DNA of 33,008 nt from Gemmatimonadota bacterium. Its GTDB lineage: Bacteria; Gemmatimonadota; Gemmatimonadetes; Gemmatimonadales; GWC2-71-9. Positions 1 to 8,222 of this stretch are shown here, one piece after another (within the stretch, counting starts at the first letter, position 1; every line of letters begins with the position of its first letter). The position numbers were made by a program, and so were the translations under genes. Where the stretch lies: positions 1 through 33,008 of the forward strand of contig JAOTVV010000034.1 of the NCBI GenBank assembly GCA_029863245.1. The letters are read 5' to 3'. A model generated the notes under the pieces. That model was not told where the DNA came from, searched no databases, and saw only the letters and a list, made by a program, of their open reading frames with translations.

Positions 1-1348
1 CCGCCTCGTCGGTGCGACCCTCGCCGTACGCGATCCAGGCCCGCGCCGCCACTTCCTGGATCTTCACCTGGATGCCCCAGTCGTAGGCGCCCGGCAGTGC
101 GGCGGCCTGTGTCTGCAGCACGCCGAGCCGGGCGACGGACTTCCGGGCGGCCACCATGTTGCCAGAGTGGGCGTGGCCGAGGGCGCGCGCGAACTCCGTG
201 ATGGCCTCGAGGTGCGGGTAGTTGTCCCACGAGAGCGCGGCCGGCCGGCGCGACTCGAGGCGCGCGGCGTCGGCCCAGCGCTGCCGCTCAAGCGCGATCC
301 GGGCCGGCACGGCGGCATACGCGTATGCGGTGACCGAGTTGTCCATCATGGGCCCGTCCAGCGACGCCAGGTGACGGAGCACTTCCTGCGCCTTCGCATC
401 GTCCCCACGCTGCAGGTGCGCATAGGCCAGGTAGTCCATCGCGTGCAGGTGGTGATGTGACGTCGCCCCGTTTATGGGATGGTGCAGGGCGGCGTCGGCG
501 GCGCGCGCGTTGTACTCGATTGATTCTTCCCACAGACCTACCCGCGTGAAGATGTGAGAGGTCATATGCAGGGCGTGGGAGTTGTCGGGCGCCACTTTGC
601 CGTAGCTTCGGGCCACGGGCAGCGCCCGCTCCGCCAGCGGCGGGAAGTCGTAGGCATGGATGGTGTAGTGATGCGCTCCCGGGTGGTCCGGAATCCGCGT
701 GAGGACCTGCTCGGCGATCGCGCCGGCTTCCCGTTGCGTCGCAAACGTCTGGTCCGATCCCGGGGCGGTGGCCATGAGCGACAGGGCCCGGAACAGGGAG
801 GCCTCGGGGTCGTCGGGATGGTCGGCGGCAACCTGTGCCCAGGCGGCAGCGTAACTCGCGAGCCGCGCCGGTTCGTCACGGGTCTCCGCGTCCCGGTAGT
901 AGGCCTCCAGCGCGGCGACGTACGCCTCCTCACGCGGCGTTCTGGTGCCGCGCGTCCGCGCCTGCTCGAGCAAGGCCCGGCCGCTTTCGAACAGTGCGGC
1001 GGATGGGACGTCGGGCCACAACGGATGCACGTACGTCATCGCCACGCCCCAGTACGCCAGCGCGCAATCGGGGTCCTGCTCCGACGCCGAGCGAAAAGCG
1101 GCTTCCGCCTCGGTGTACGTCATGTTGTGAAGCAAGGCCAGGCCCAGCCGCATTCGGGTGCTCGCGTCTTCGGTGCATGACACCGGGAACGCGACGCTCC
1201 CCATGGAAGCACCGTCGGCGTCGACCACTTCGGTGGCCATCGAATCAATGGACTGCTCACCCGCGCTGCAGGCGGAGAGTGCTGTCACGATTGCGATCAG
1301 CGGGATCCAGCGCGAAAGACTGTCAAAAGGGAGGGACACTTGACGCAT
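1..1348 (-). CDS. TPR-type lipoprotein, 3' end cut by window edge
   Basis: The frame is open from an ATG at 1348 down to the left edge, 449 codons, so the C-terminus is missing. An AGGAG lies about 6 nt before the ATG. The N-terminus has a hydrophobic stretch ending in LSAC (residues 25-28), a lipobox, so an envelope-anchored lipoprotein is predicted. The rest is helical and reads as degenerate TPR-like repeats (for example MRLGLALLHNMTYTEAEAAF, residues about 66-85). Two His-rich motifs stand out: HHYTIHAYD and HMTSHIFTRVGLW. From memory these recur in a widespread family of uncharacterised TPR proteins; their role is unknown. The gene is monocistronic as far as can be seen, with 174 bp separating it from the next upstream minus-strand gene. 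Function not assigned. Confidence 0.85.
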   Translation of the reverse strand, partial: MRQVSLPFDSLSRWIPLIAIVTALSACSAGEQSIDSMATEVVDADGASMGSVAFPVSCTEDASTRMRLGLALLHNMTYTEAEAAFRSASEQDPDCALAYWGVAMTYVHPLWPDVPSAALFESGRALLEQARTRGTRTPREEAYVAALEAYYRDAETRDEPARLASYAAAWAQVAADHPDDPEASLFRALSLMATAPGSDQTFATQREAGAIAEQVLTRIPDHPGAHHYTIHAYDFPPLAERALPVARSYGKVAPDNSHALHMTSHIFTRVGLWEESIEYNARAADAALHHPINGATSHHHLHAMDYLAYAHLQRGDDAKAQEVLRHLASLDGPMMDNSVTAYAYAAVPARIALERQRWADAARLESRRPAALSWDNYPHLEAITEFARALGHAHSGNMVAARKSVARLGVLQTQAAALPGAYDWGIQVKIQEVAARAWIAYGEGRTDEA

Positions 1349-1522
1349 GCTCTACTCCTTGATGGGTCTCGCGGCTCCGGCAAAGACCGCGGGGGAGGTG
1401 CCGGTGGCGAGGTGCGGGATTGGGTTGTGACTGCTGCGTAACCTGTCACAATGGGCACCCGTTAGCAACCAAACGGCCTGGTCAGCGCGCTGGCAGCATC
1501 CGGAGCTTCCTGCGTAGGAGGA

Positions 1523-2035
1523 CTAGGCCGAGCGATCATCACGAAACCCTGTGCCATCGGGCACGCCACCCTTCGGTGTACAGGGAACCAGCGTTCCTTC
1601 GTAGGTCACGAGCGCGCTCGCGCCTCCCGTGCCAAAGACGTGACCACTCGCCCTGAATCGACCGTCGTGAACGACGCCGAACAGCCACGTATGCCACCGC
1701 CCCTGTCCCCAATCGACTTGGACGGAGTCCGCGCTCAGTGCGTCCCAACGGCCACGCATGGATGTGCCCGGAACGACGACGACGCCCGCGGTGGTGACAC
1801 CTAGGGCGAAGCTGGACGGCACGACGGCCGTGTCCGCGGGCAGGTTGGCCGAGTCGCGGAAGCTGCGTTGCAGCGACCAACACGTTGTCGGCGCCTCGCC
1901 GGTGGGCGGCGAGAGCTGCGCAGCACGGGGGCTGCACGCGGATCCGCACAGCGAGGTCAGCACGGCAATGCAAATCCCCGCCCGAGAGAGACGCACGGAT
2001 GTTGTTGGCCGCCGGACACGGCGCCGTTTCGCCAT
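1523..2035 (-). CDS. small putative lipoprotein, function unknown
   Basis: This is a 170-aa product. The ATG at 2035 is chosen because it lies 2 nt after the stop codon of the upstream membrane-protein gene and gives a proper export signal: a basic start (AKRRRVRR), a hydrophobic run and a lipobox-like CGSAC near residue 33. The mature part is rich in beta-type sequence with Trp and Gly (WGQGRWHTWLFGVVHDGRF) and has few Cys. No family is recognised. It is the last gene of the operon running from 4106 down to 1523, and the tight spacing suggests translational coupling to the four-helix membrane protein before it. A much longer open frame continues upstream of the ATG, but that stretch overlaps the previous gene and reads as out-of-frame sequence. 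Confidence 0.7.
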   Translation of the reverse strand: MAKRRRVRRPTTSVRLSRAGICIAVLTSLCGSACSPRAAQLSPPTGEAPTTCWSLQRSFRDSANLPADTAVVPSSFALGVTTAGVVVVPGTSMRGRWDALSADSVQVDWGQGRWHTWLFGVVHDGRFRASGHVFGTGGASALVTYEGTLVPCTPKGGVPDGTGFRDDRSA

Positions 2036-2037
2036 CG

Positions 2038-2424
2038 CTAGCGGTCCGGGACTGCTGGCAACACCATCGCAGCGGCCCACGTCACGAGCGCGAGGGCAAT
2101 GAGGATAGCCGTTGGTGGAATGAAGCCCAGGTAGGCGATCTGAAGGCCAGCCGCGATGGCCGGAATGAATCCCGCGATTGTCAGAACGAGACTCGACGCC
2201 GTACTTCGGCGCCACACGACCACCAGCACGATCAGGCCCGTCACCACGAGATCCGTTGAGAACGAAACCCACAGCGCCGGAACCAGTGTGCGCAGATCCT
2301 CGGGTCCCTGGCGAGCCAGGTCCGTTACGCTTCGATATCCGGTCGCATGCAGCCCGGCGGTGAGGACGAAGCCAAGGGCACTGCAGGCGCCAAGGATGGA
2401 TCCAAGCCGTTTACGATTTGCCAC
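2038..2424 (-). CDS. four-helix integral membrane protein, function unknown
   Basis: This is a 128-aa, strongly hydrophobic protein with four likely membrane helices at about residues 9-27, 47-71, 77-98 and 101-123, joined by short loops. It starts with GTG at 2424; a GGAGG about 10 nt upstream supports this. The segment between helices 1 and 2 (HATGYRSVTDLARQGPEDLR) is the only sizeable soluble part. The layout resembles small uncharacterised membrane families such as DUF4345, but I cannot assign one. It lies 42 nt after the secreted-protein gene at 2467-3222 and 2 nt before the lipoprotein at 1523-2035, so it is almost certainly in the same transcript. Confidence 0.75.
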   Translation of the reverse strand: MANRKRLGSILGACSALGFVLTAGLHATGYRSVTDLARQGPEDLRTLVPALWVSFSTDLVVTGLIVLVVVWRRSTASSLVLTIAGFIPAIAAGLQIAYLGFIPPTAILIALALVTWAAAMVLPAVPDR

Positions 2425-2466
2425 GACGGGAACCTCCGTTGCGACGGCCTGACGACATCCCAGGGG

Positions 2467-3222
2467 TCACGGCGTACGCGCCCTCGCCCAGTACTCCGGC
2501 CCGGCGTCCGCTCCCCTGGCCACTCCTTCCACGATCCTGCGCGTGCTCTTCTCGACCCAGTAGGTGATGCGATAGCCGGGGAACAACTCGCCACCGTCGA
2601 CCCGCCAGCAATCGCGCAATCGTCCATCGTGCTCGACGACATCCGAGCCGACCACGGTGATGGTCGTCCACTCCTCCCCCCCCTGCCACATGGAGAAGTG
2701 AGGAACGGCTGCCGAGTACCCCTCGGCCAACGGCAGGAGCGGAAACAGCCACGGCATCTGCCCTTCGATCGGGAAGGCCGGCCGGGGCAGTGGTTGGTTG
2801 ATCAGATGGATGGGCTCGTCCGGCAGGGCCACCCACCCCGTGAGATGCCCGGCGTTGACTGTGACGGCGGCCGAGTCGCGCGCGGCCTTCACGCGGTGGC
2901 GGAGCAGGGCATAGTCGGTGGCACGCATCACGATGGACCCCACGGTGGTGTCCCCGTCGGCCGGCATGTGCGTGGTGTGGATGACGTAGAGCTCGACCCC
3001 GCTTTGATAGGCGTGAGTGATCTGCTGGGTCGTAGTGCTGATCGGTGTGTCGACGCCGTCGGTCCCTTGGAAGCTCTCGATCGCGAACGTCCCGATCTCG
3101 AGCCGAGCACCCTGCAGCGCGGCGCTGCCCACCCGGATGGTATCGACGCGTTGAGCGTCGAGAGGCGTCACGACGCTGGTCAAACAGAGCATGCCGAGTA
3201 CTGCACAGCGAGCGGTGGTCAC
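2467..3222 (-). CDS. secreted protein, DUF3108-like
   Basis: This is a 251-aa protein with a cleavable signal peptide (hydrophobic residues 6-20, probable cleavage after LDAQ near residue 24). The start is GTG at 3222, one base past the TAA of the acetyltransferase gene; AAGGA in the end of that gene serves as its ribosome site. The body is beta-rich. The C-terminal part (residues about 195-240: DGRLRDCWRVDGG, then YRITYWVEKSTRRIV) resembles the end of DUF3108-type periplasmic proteins, where a converted quantity is compared with a Tyr-Trp strand. That assignment is from memory of the family and is tentative. No catalytic motif was found. The gene is part of the 4106-to-1523 operon. Confidence 0.75.
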   Translation of the reverse strand: MTTARCAVLGMLCLTSVVTPLDAQRVDTIRVGSAALQGARLEIGTFAIESFQGTDGVDTPISTTTQQITHAYQSGVELYVIHTTHMPADGDTTVGSIVMRATDYALLRHRVKAARDSAAVTVNAGHLTGWVALPDEPIHLINQPLPRPAFPIEGQMPWLFPLLPLAEGYSAAVPHFSMWQGGEEWTTITVVGSDVVEHDGRLRDCWRVDGGELFPGYRITYWVEKSTRRIVEGVARGADAGPEYWARARTP

Positions 3223-3223
3223 G

Positions 3224-3688
3224 TTACAGGTCCTTTCGAAAACACCGGACGAGACCCACGTCGGTGAATCCTGCGGCCCGATGGGCGGCCGCGCTCACCT
3301 CGTTGTCCCAATCAGCGTCAGACGCAAACTCGTCACACCCCTGCGCCCGGCCCCACTCCTCGGCTGCCGCGATCAAGGCTCGGCCGACCCCGCGGCGACG
3401 CGCCTCCGGTTCGACGAACCATCCCTCGAGGTAGGCCACCCGGGTGCTGCGACAACCCTCTGCGTACCCCCGAATGGAAAGCTCCGCAAAGCCGACCAGT
3501 CGTCCCTGCCTGTCCTCGGCCACGAGAACGGCCAGCGGCTCCGGAGCGTCGCCGGTGAGGAAGCGCTCGATGTCCTCGCGATGCTCCGCTTCCGACCCGC
3601 TAGGCCAGAGCGCAAGGCGCATGCGCAGCCAGGCGCCGGAATCAGCGGGCGTCACGACCCGTACGCTCGCCGCCGACATGCCGCTCAA
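3224..3688 (-). CDS. AAC(6')-I-like aminoglycoside N-acetyltransferase (GNAT family)
   Basis: The 154-aa length matches AAC(6')-I enzymes, which transfer acetyl from acetyl-CoA to the 6'-amino group of aminoglycosides. Family signatures are visible: the substrate-side MRLALWP (residues 23-29), then VGFAELSIRGYAEGC (65-79), VAYLEGWFVEPEARRRG (84-100) with the acetyl-CoA loop RRRGVGRA (97-104), then EFASDADWDNEVSAAAHRAAG (about 120-140) and the CFRKDL end. The TTG at 3688 has an AGGA 5 nt upstream. An ATG at 3679 is the alternative start and costs only three residues. It is the second gene of a five-gene operon with no mobile-element signs, so it looks like an intrinsic chromosomal enzyme. Another acyl acceptor is possible. 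Confidence 0.85.
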   Translation of the reverse strand: MSGMSAASVRVVTPADSGAWLRMRLALWPSGSEAEHREDIERFLTGDAPEPLAVLVAEDRQGRLVGFAELSIRGYAEGCRSTRVAYLEGWFVEPEARRRGVGRALIAAAEEWGRAQGCDEFASDADWDNEVSAAAHRAAGFTDVGLVRCFRKDL

Positions 3689-3704
3689 GAAAGTCCTGCG
3701 GCGC

Positions 3705-4106
3705 CTACGGCTCGCACTCCGATCCCGGGCCCGACACGCGATTGCAGTGGCACAGGTAGCTCAGGCGCGAGAACTGGAACACGTCCCAGGCATCGCGGTG
3801 ATCGCCGCGCTGGTTCACGAACGCAAACGCAATGGGACACTCGGCTTCGGCGATGGCGGCATAGACCGCTCTCACCGCGCTCAAGTTGCCGGGATCGGGT
3901 ATCCGGAACAACATCAGCTCCAGGTTCCCCGCCTTCCCATGCCAGCGAATTGCATCCCCGCTGACTTCTTGCCGACAGTCGTACTGCTGAGCCTTGTCTG
4001 CCAAGCATGCCACGTAGTCCACCTGGGAGAGCTGGACGATCTCTGCCCATTCGTTCTGCGCGGGCCGGTCCAAGGGGTAGAACATCCGGTAGAGGTCAGG
4101 TCGCAT
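3705..4106 (-). CDS. hypothetical protein, 133 aa
   Basis: The ATG at 4106 has a GGAGGATGGAG ribosome site. The product is soluble, without signal peptide or membrane helix. It has four Cys in the second half or middle (CLADK, CRQEV, AECP, CHC) and several Trp. The central part (GNLELMLFRIPDPGNLSAVR) looks like an alpha/beta fold. No family is recognised. It is the first gene of the minus-strand operon, 16 bp ahead of the acetyltransferase, and is divergent from the pirin gene. Confidence 0.65.
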   Translation of the reverse strand: MRPDLYRMFYPLDRPAQNEWAEIVQLSQVDYVACLADKAQQYDCRQEVSGDAIRWHGKAGNLELMLFRIPDPGNLSAVRAVYAAIAEAECPIAFAFVNQRGDHRDAWDVFQFSRLSYLCHCNRVSGPGSECEP

Positions 4107-4263
4107 CGGTCTCCATCCTCCACGTTACACCACAATCATTTCATCCATTCGCCGATGACGCCAGCCTTCGCCCGGTTCCCGACCCCCGGGGGGGGTAGGT
4201 GGAACTCGGCCCCGGCCGGCGGTGTTCTTCATCCAGGATCTCTACCCGTCTGTTGGAGCAACC
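4107..4263. promoter_or_regulatory. divergent intergenic region
   Basis: This 157-bp gap separates the minus-strand acetyltransferase operon (start 4106) from the plus-strand pirin gene (start 4264), so it must hold promoters for both directions. It contains a short AT-richer stretch (about 4126-4150) next to the minus-strand ribosome site and a C5/G8 run near 4183-4197 that can fold back. No convincing -35/-10 pair was found. Confidence 0.4.
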
Positions 4264-5169
4264 ATGTCGATCCGACCAGTCAAGCGCATCATCGAGGCGA
4301 CGCCGACCATCGAGGGCGCCGGCGTCAAGCTGCGGCGCGCATTCGGATTCGGCGACACCGGAGAGTACGATCCGTTTCTCCTGTTCGACGACTTCCGCAA
4401 CGATCGGCCGGACGACTATCGCGCCGGCTTCCCGTGGCATCCCCACCGCGGTATCGAGACCATCACCTACGTGCTCGCCGGCACAGTGTCACACGGTGAC
4501 AGCCTCGGCAACAGTGGCGCGCTGGGAGCGGGCGACGTGCAGTGGATGACGGCGGGGAGCGGGATCCTGCATCAGGAAATGCCGCAAGGCGACCCGCAGG
4601 GGAAGATGCACGGGTTCCAGCTGTGGGCGAACTTGCCGTCCGCGCTCAAGATGACCACGCCGCGGTACCAGGATGTGTCGTCCCGAGACATCCCGGAAGT
4701 GATCGACGACGACGGTACCCGGGTCCGGGTGGTGTGCGGCACGTTCTGGGGAAAGACCGGGCCGGTGGACGGCGTCGCGGCGGATCCGCGCTACCTGGAC
4801 GTCTCGGTGCCGCCAGGGCGACGCAAGACGCTCCCGGTCGAGACGTCACGCCACGCGTTTGCCTACGTGTTCGAAGGATCCGGGAGCTTCCGCGACGCGT
4901 CGGCACCGTTCGGGGTGCTGACGGAGCAGGGCGGACCCGACGAGGTGCTGGTGCGCGAGCAGACCGGGAACCGCTCGCTGGTGCTGTTCGACCGGGGCGA
5001 CGAGGTCACGGTGCTGGCCGGCGAGGAGGGCATTCGATTCCTGCTCGTTTCCGGGAAACCGATCGAAGAGCCGGTTGCCTGGTACGGGCCAATCGTGATG
5101 AACACGAACGACGAGCTGCGGACGGCCTGGGCCGAACTGCAGGACGGCACGTTCATCAAGCATCGCTGA
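4264..5169 (+). CDS. pirin family protein
   Basis: This is a 301-aa bicupin of normal pirin length. The ATG at 4264 has GGAG 6-9 nt upstream; the family N-terminus (MSIRPVKRII) fits this start. The N-terminal cupin carries all four metal ligands of pirins: H59 and H61 in PWHPHRGIETITYVLAG, H103 and E105 in GILHQEMP. The C-terminal half holds the second cupin and ends in the usual region YGPIVMNT followed by a short helix. Bacterial pirins such as YhhW and TM1287-type proteins bind Fe or another metal and some have quercetinase activity, but the physiological substrate of most is unknown. The gene stands alone, divergent from the acetyltransferase operon and convergent with the NmrA-like gene. 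Confidence 0.93.
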   Translation: MSIRPVKRIIEATPTIEGAGVKLRRAFGFGDTGEYDPFLLFDDFRNDRPDDYRAGFPWHPHRGIETITYVLAGTVSHGDSLGNSGALGAGDVQWMTAGSGILHQEMPQGDPQGKMHGFQLWANLPSALKMTTPRYQDVSSRDIPEVIDDDGTRVRVVCGTFWGKTGPVDGVAADPRYLDVSVPPGRRKTLPVETSRHAFAYVFEGSGSFRDASAPFGVLTEQGGPDEVLVREQTGNRSLVLFDRGDEVTVLAGEEGIRFLLVSGKPIEEPVAWYGPIVMNTNDELRTAWAELQDGTFIKHR

Positions 5170-5277
5170 GGGCGTCCGCGGCGGCGGCCCACCAACGCAG
5201 GGAGGGCTGATGCTCCGGTGCCCATGCGATGGCAGGTCTCGCCGCGGACCCTCGGCGCGACGCCGTGATTCCTTCCG

Positions 5278-6228
5278 CTATTCCAGTGGGATCTGGCTCT
5301 TGTTCTTCGCGAGCCACTGGTCGAACGTCTGGAGCGCCGGGTTGATCGATCGCGCGAAGTCGAGGTTGCGCGCGCTGCAGAAGTAGTCTTCGAAGTCTCG
5401 CTTGAACTGGAACATGTTGCCGAGATCCTCAGCGCCCGGGAAACCGAAACTACGGTACACCTCGGGCTCCACGTTGTTGTAGCCCACGTCTTGGCCCAGC
5501 GCCTTGCCGAGCGCCGCGGCCATCTGCCCACCTGTCAGGTGCTGGCCGGCGATCCCGACGGTCTTGCCGACGAACTCCTGACCCTTCTTGAAGATTCCGT
5601 AGGCGCACTTGCCGATGTCGTCTGCGGCGATGCCCGGAAGCTTCTTGTCGGCCATCGGCATCGTGATGGCGAGCTTGCCGTCCGGGCCCCTCTTGGGACC
5701 CATGCCGAAGTGGATCAAGTTGTCCCAGTAGAACGACGTCAGCAGAAACGTCGTGGGCACGCCAACGTCGGTGAAGATCTGGTCGGCCTCGCCTTTGGCG
5801 TCAAAGTGGGGAACCTTGTACTTCTCCATCAACGTCGGCATGCGAGTGTCGTTGACCGGCACCCATTTGCGGGTGTCCTCCAACGTCGACCAGATCACGT
5901 GCTTAATGCCGGCAGCCTTGGCAGCCTGGGCCATGTTGCGGGCGTGGGCCCGTTCCTTGTCCGGCGAGAAGTGCGCCCAGAAGAAGGTGACGCAGAAGGC
6001 GCCGTGGGCACCCGCGAATGCCTTCTTCAGGCTCGCCACGTCGTCGACGTCGGCCTTGACGACCTCCGCCCCCAACTTCGCGAGGGCCTTGGCGCTGTCG
6101 GACGTGGGATTGCGTGTCAGCGCCCGAGCCGTGAAGTCACTGCCCTTGTCGCTCATGATGGCGCGGACCAACCCGCCACCCTGAGCGCCGGTTGCACCCA
6201 CCACCGCGATGATTTTCTTGCCTGCCAT
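5278..6228 (-). CDS. NmrA/HSCARG-like NAD(P)-binding protein
   Basis: This is a 316-aa protein of the atypical short-chain dehydrogenase group. The N-terminal Rossmann motif is GATGAQG (residues 11-17). It is followed by a basic ALTRNP turn (selects NADP) and by VVKADVDD, the usual adenine-contact strand. The Tyr-x-x-x-Lys catalytic pair of true dehydrogenases is not evident, which fits NmrA-like NADP-sensing or quinone/NADH reductase-type members. The ATG at 6228 has a very strong AGGAGGAGGC ribosome site. The gene lies 76 bp downstream of the FMN reductase gene on the same strand. The redox function of its neighbour suggests a shared role in nicotinamide or quinone redox balance; that is inference. 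Confidence 0.9.
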   Translation of the reverse strand: MAGKKIIAVVGATGAQGGGLVRAIMSDKGSDFTARALTRNPTSDSAKALAKLGAEVVKADVDDVASLKKAFAGAHGAFCVTFFWAHFSPDKERAHARNMAQAAKAAGIKHVIWSTLEDTRKWVPVNDTRMPTLMEKYKVPHFDAKGEADQIFTDVGVPTTFLLTSFYWDNLIHFGMGPKRGPDGKLAITMPMADKKLPGIAADDIGKCAYGIFKKGQEFVGKTVGIAGQHLTGGQMAAALGKALGQDVGYNNVEPEVYRSFGFPGAEDLGNMFQFKRDFEDYFCSARNLDFARSINPALQTFDQWLAKNKSQIPLE

Positions 6229-6252
6229 ATGCCTCCTCCTTCAGTGTGTATC

Positions 6253-6268
6253 CGGCGCTGCTGCGCCG
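6253..6268 (-). other. small hairpin between FMN reductase and NmrA-like genes
   Basis: A perfect 6-bp inverted repeat, CGGCGC and GCGCCG with a TGCT loop, lies in the 76-bp gap between two same-strand genes. It is about 15 nt before the ribosome site of the downstream gene. It could be a weak attenuator or RNA processing site. There is no T-run. Confidence 0.3.
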
Positions 6269-6304
6269 CGCCTTGGGTATCCTTTGCCGACCCTACCCCT
6301 CCGA

Positions 6305-6898
6305 TCATATCGTCGACGTCCAGGGTGTGTCTTCGCCCCGGACCATGGCTTCGAGCGCGTACTTGGGACAGATGTAATTCTCGATGAATTCGAGCAGCGA
6401 TCCCGCGATCCCTCGAAGCGCGTCCTCCACGCCCTCATCGGTGCAGTGTCCCGCCTCGTCGAACGCCGCACGAACGCCCGCAACCGAAACGGCTCCCGGC
6501 AGCACGATGGCGCCCACGTGAGAACATACACCGCGCAGCTGTTCGAGCGACTTGATCGCTCCGATCCGCCCCGCCGCCACCCCGACCAGGGCCACCGGCT
6601 TGCCGGCCAGCGCCGACGGAAACCCCAGGTTTTCGATGATCAGCTTGGTCATAGCGGAGAACCCTCCGTGATACTCCGGGGTTCCGATCACGACGCCGCC
6701 GGCCCCTTCGATAGCCGCTTGCAGTCGCTTGGCGTCATCGGTGGGCGGGTGCCCCGGGAAGGAAAGGGACAACTCACGGGCATCGAACACCGTGGGCGAT
6801 ACTTCGCGCCGCTCCAGCTCGTCGTTCACCACCGCCAGGGCCCTGGCGGTGTAGTTGTCGGGACGGCTGGTGGCCGAGATGCTGACGATGGCTCGCAT
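6305..6898 (-). CDS. NADPH-dependent FMN reductase
   Basis: This is a 197-aa flavodoxin-like fold protein. The N-terminal phosphate-binding loop is in VSISATSRPDNYTARAL (residues 5-21). The flavin-contact motif TPEYHGGFS (73-81) is followed by MTKLIIENLG, the usual helix. VGVAAGRIGAIKSLEQLR (about 105-122) corresponds to the GGR-type segment of this family. Such enzymes reduce FMN or quinones with NADPH in the cytoplasm. The ATG is at 6898, with only a weak upstream purine stretch. Downstream on the same strand is the NmrA-like gene. Confidence 0.92.
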   Translation of the reverse strand: MRAIVSISATSRPDNYTARALAVVNDELERREVSPTVFDARELSLSFPGHPPTDDAKRLQAAIEGAGGVVIGTPEYHGGFSAMTKLIIENLGFPSALAGKPVALVGVAAGRIGAIKSLEQLRGVCSHVGAIVLPGAVSVAGVRAAFDEAGHCTDEGVEDALRGIAGSLLEFIENYICPKYALEAMVRGEDTPWTSTI

Positions 6899-6989
6899 GT
6901 GGGGCTCAACGGATTCGGGAAATCATTGGGGCACGGCTCGACGGTGTCGCCGTTGCCCGAGGGCAGTCGAAGACCGGTTGCGGACGTGC

Positions 6990-7673
6990 CTACGGCTCCG
7001 ACAAAAAGCGGATGAGTTGCCGCATCAGTCGCTCGCCCTGTTCCGTCTGGAAGATGAACTGGGCGTGGGCGGCGCCATCCAAGACTACAAGCTCTTTGGG
7101 ACGAGGAGCCTGGTCGTAGTGCTGGCGGATTCGGACCAGCCGCGGCACCCCGCTTGCGGTGGTGTCGTTGCGGGCCGTGATGAACAGCTTGCGGCCCACC
7201 AGGTTCTCCGGAGCGTTGCCGGCGTCGCTTCCGAGCAGCACCAGGCGGTCGATCTGGTTCGGGAGGGCCGCCGCGACGGCCTCGGCCGCGGCGCTGCCGC
7301 CCATGCTGGCGCCGACAACCGAAACGGTGTTCGCCCCGGTCTGTCGCAGGTAGGCGACCGCCGCCAACACGTCGAGGTAGAGCGGAGCAGTGAACGGGTC
7401 GTCCTGGCCCGGGCCCCGCGACTCGCCGTAGCCCCGGAAATCGATGGCCAGGACGCGGAACCCTGCTGCCTCGAGGGCGCGCGCCTGCTCGCCCCAGCTC
7501 TCCTTATTGAACCGGCCTCCGTGCGCCAGCACTACGCCGCGCTGGCCGCTCCCGTACTGGTCGGCGAAGATGAGCCCACCGTCCCGAGTCGGGAACGACA
7601 CCGGCTCCTGTGCCCGCAGGCGTGCGGGAAGCGCCAGCATCGCGCCGCACAGGACGGCCGCGAGCACTGTCAC
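6990..7673 (-). CDS. secreted alpha/beta hydrolase (dienelactone hydrolase-like)
   Basis: The 227-aa product starts at GTG 7673 and has a signal peptide (residues 1-22, cleavage near LRAQ). The alpha/beta-hydrolase core is complete: oxyanion region LAHGGRFNKESW, IDFRGYGESRG, nucleophile S123 in GASMGG, probable acid D170 and catalytic H203 in DGAAHAQF. The small size, lack of a lid domain and the Met after the nucleophile resemble dienelactone-hydrolase-like esterases. The substrate is not predictable. It lies 41 bp after the DUF6632-like gene on the same strand. No ATG is available in frame at the right place, so GTG is the best start. Confidence 0.85.
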   Translation of the reverse strand: MTVLAAVLCGAMLALPARLRAQEPVSFPTRDGGLIFADQYGSGQRGVVLAHGGRFNKESWGEQARALEAAGFRVLAIDFRGYGESRGPGQDDPFTAPLYLDVLAAVAYLRQTGANTVSVVGASMGGSAAAEAVAAALPNQIDRLVLLGSDAGNAPENLVGRKLFITARNDTTASGVPRLVRIRQHYDQAPRPKELVVLDGAAHAQFIFQTEQGERLMRQLIRFLSEP

Positions 7674-7714
7674 GCATGGTGCCGGGATCGCGAGCCGCCA
7701 GATCCGATGGCTCG

Positions 7715-8104
7715 TCAGGTCGCGCTCCCCATCGCAGGGCTCTTCGGCGCCAATGCCAGCAGGACGATACCGACAATCGCCAGGACCGGGATGTCGCCGA
7801 GGAGATGTCCTCGCTCAGCGGTGTCACGGATGGCCTGCACGGCCATGATGCCCGAATGCACGAGGCTGGACCACGCCGCGAAGAGGATCAGGCTGCGGTG
7901 CTGCCCGGGATTGCGCGAGGCCATGACGAGGAACACCCCGAGAGTGGCATACACGCCCACGATCATCTGCTCGTACTCGGCCTGGTTGGGCTGCCACTGC
8001 CAGCCGGCCGGCCAGACCTTCATCAGCGTCCAGACGCCAAAGATGAAGACCAAGCCGAAGACCATGAGAATCGCGCGCAGCGCTTGATTCGACGAGTCGG
8101 ACAT
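7715..8104 (-). CDS. four-helix membrane protein, DUF6632-like
   Basis: This is a 129-aa membrane protein with four helices (about residues 10-28, 45-64, 68-90 and 100-120). The ATG at 8104 has an AGGGGG ribosome site. The sequence pattern LMKVWPAGWQWQPNQAEYEQ, then MIVGVYATLGVFLVMASRNP and SSLVHSGIMAVQA, matches what I remember of DUF6632, a small uncharacterised membrane family. Conserved His in helix 3 (LVHSG) and another in the loop (GHLLGD) are features of that pattern. Function unknown. It is the probable first gene of a two-gene unit with the secreted hydrolase. Confidence 0.75.
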   Translation of the reverse strand: MSDSSNQALRAILMVFGLVFIFGVWTLMKVWPAGWQWQPNQAEYEQMIVGVYATLGVFLVMASRNPGQHRSLILFAAWSSLVHSGIMAVQAIRDTAERGHLLGDIPVLAIVGIVLLALAPKSPAMGSAT

Positions 8105-8222
8105 TGAACCCCCTTGATGTCTCGGACAGTGAACCCGTTCCCTGCCACCCCGGTGAAACGAATAACGTGGTCGGACGTAGGAACCCCACGGTCGTACTCG
8201 GCGCCCGCGTCACTCCGACCGT

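Noticed and set aside
1349..1522. Search for a small gene or promoter before the TPR lipoprotein
   Set aside because: Only a 5-codon frame and a TTGTGACA word were found; nothing to support a feature.
5170..5277. Possible terminator between pirin and NmrA-like genes
   Set aside because: Only GC-rich words with long loops and a bulged hairpin at 5219-5234 were found, with no T-run. Not strong enough to list.
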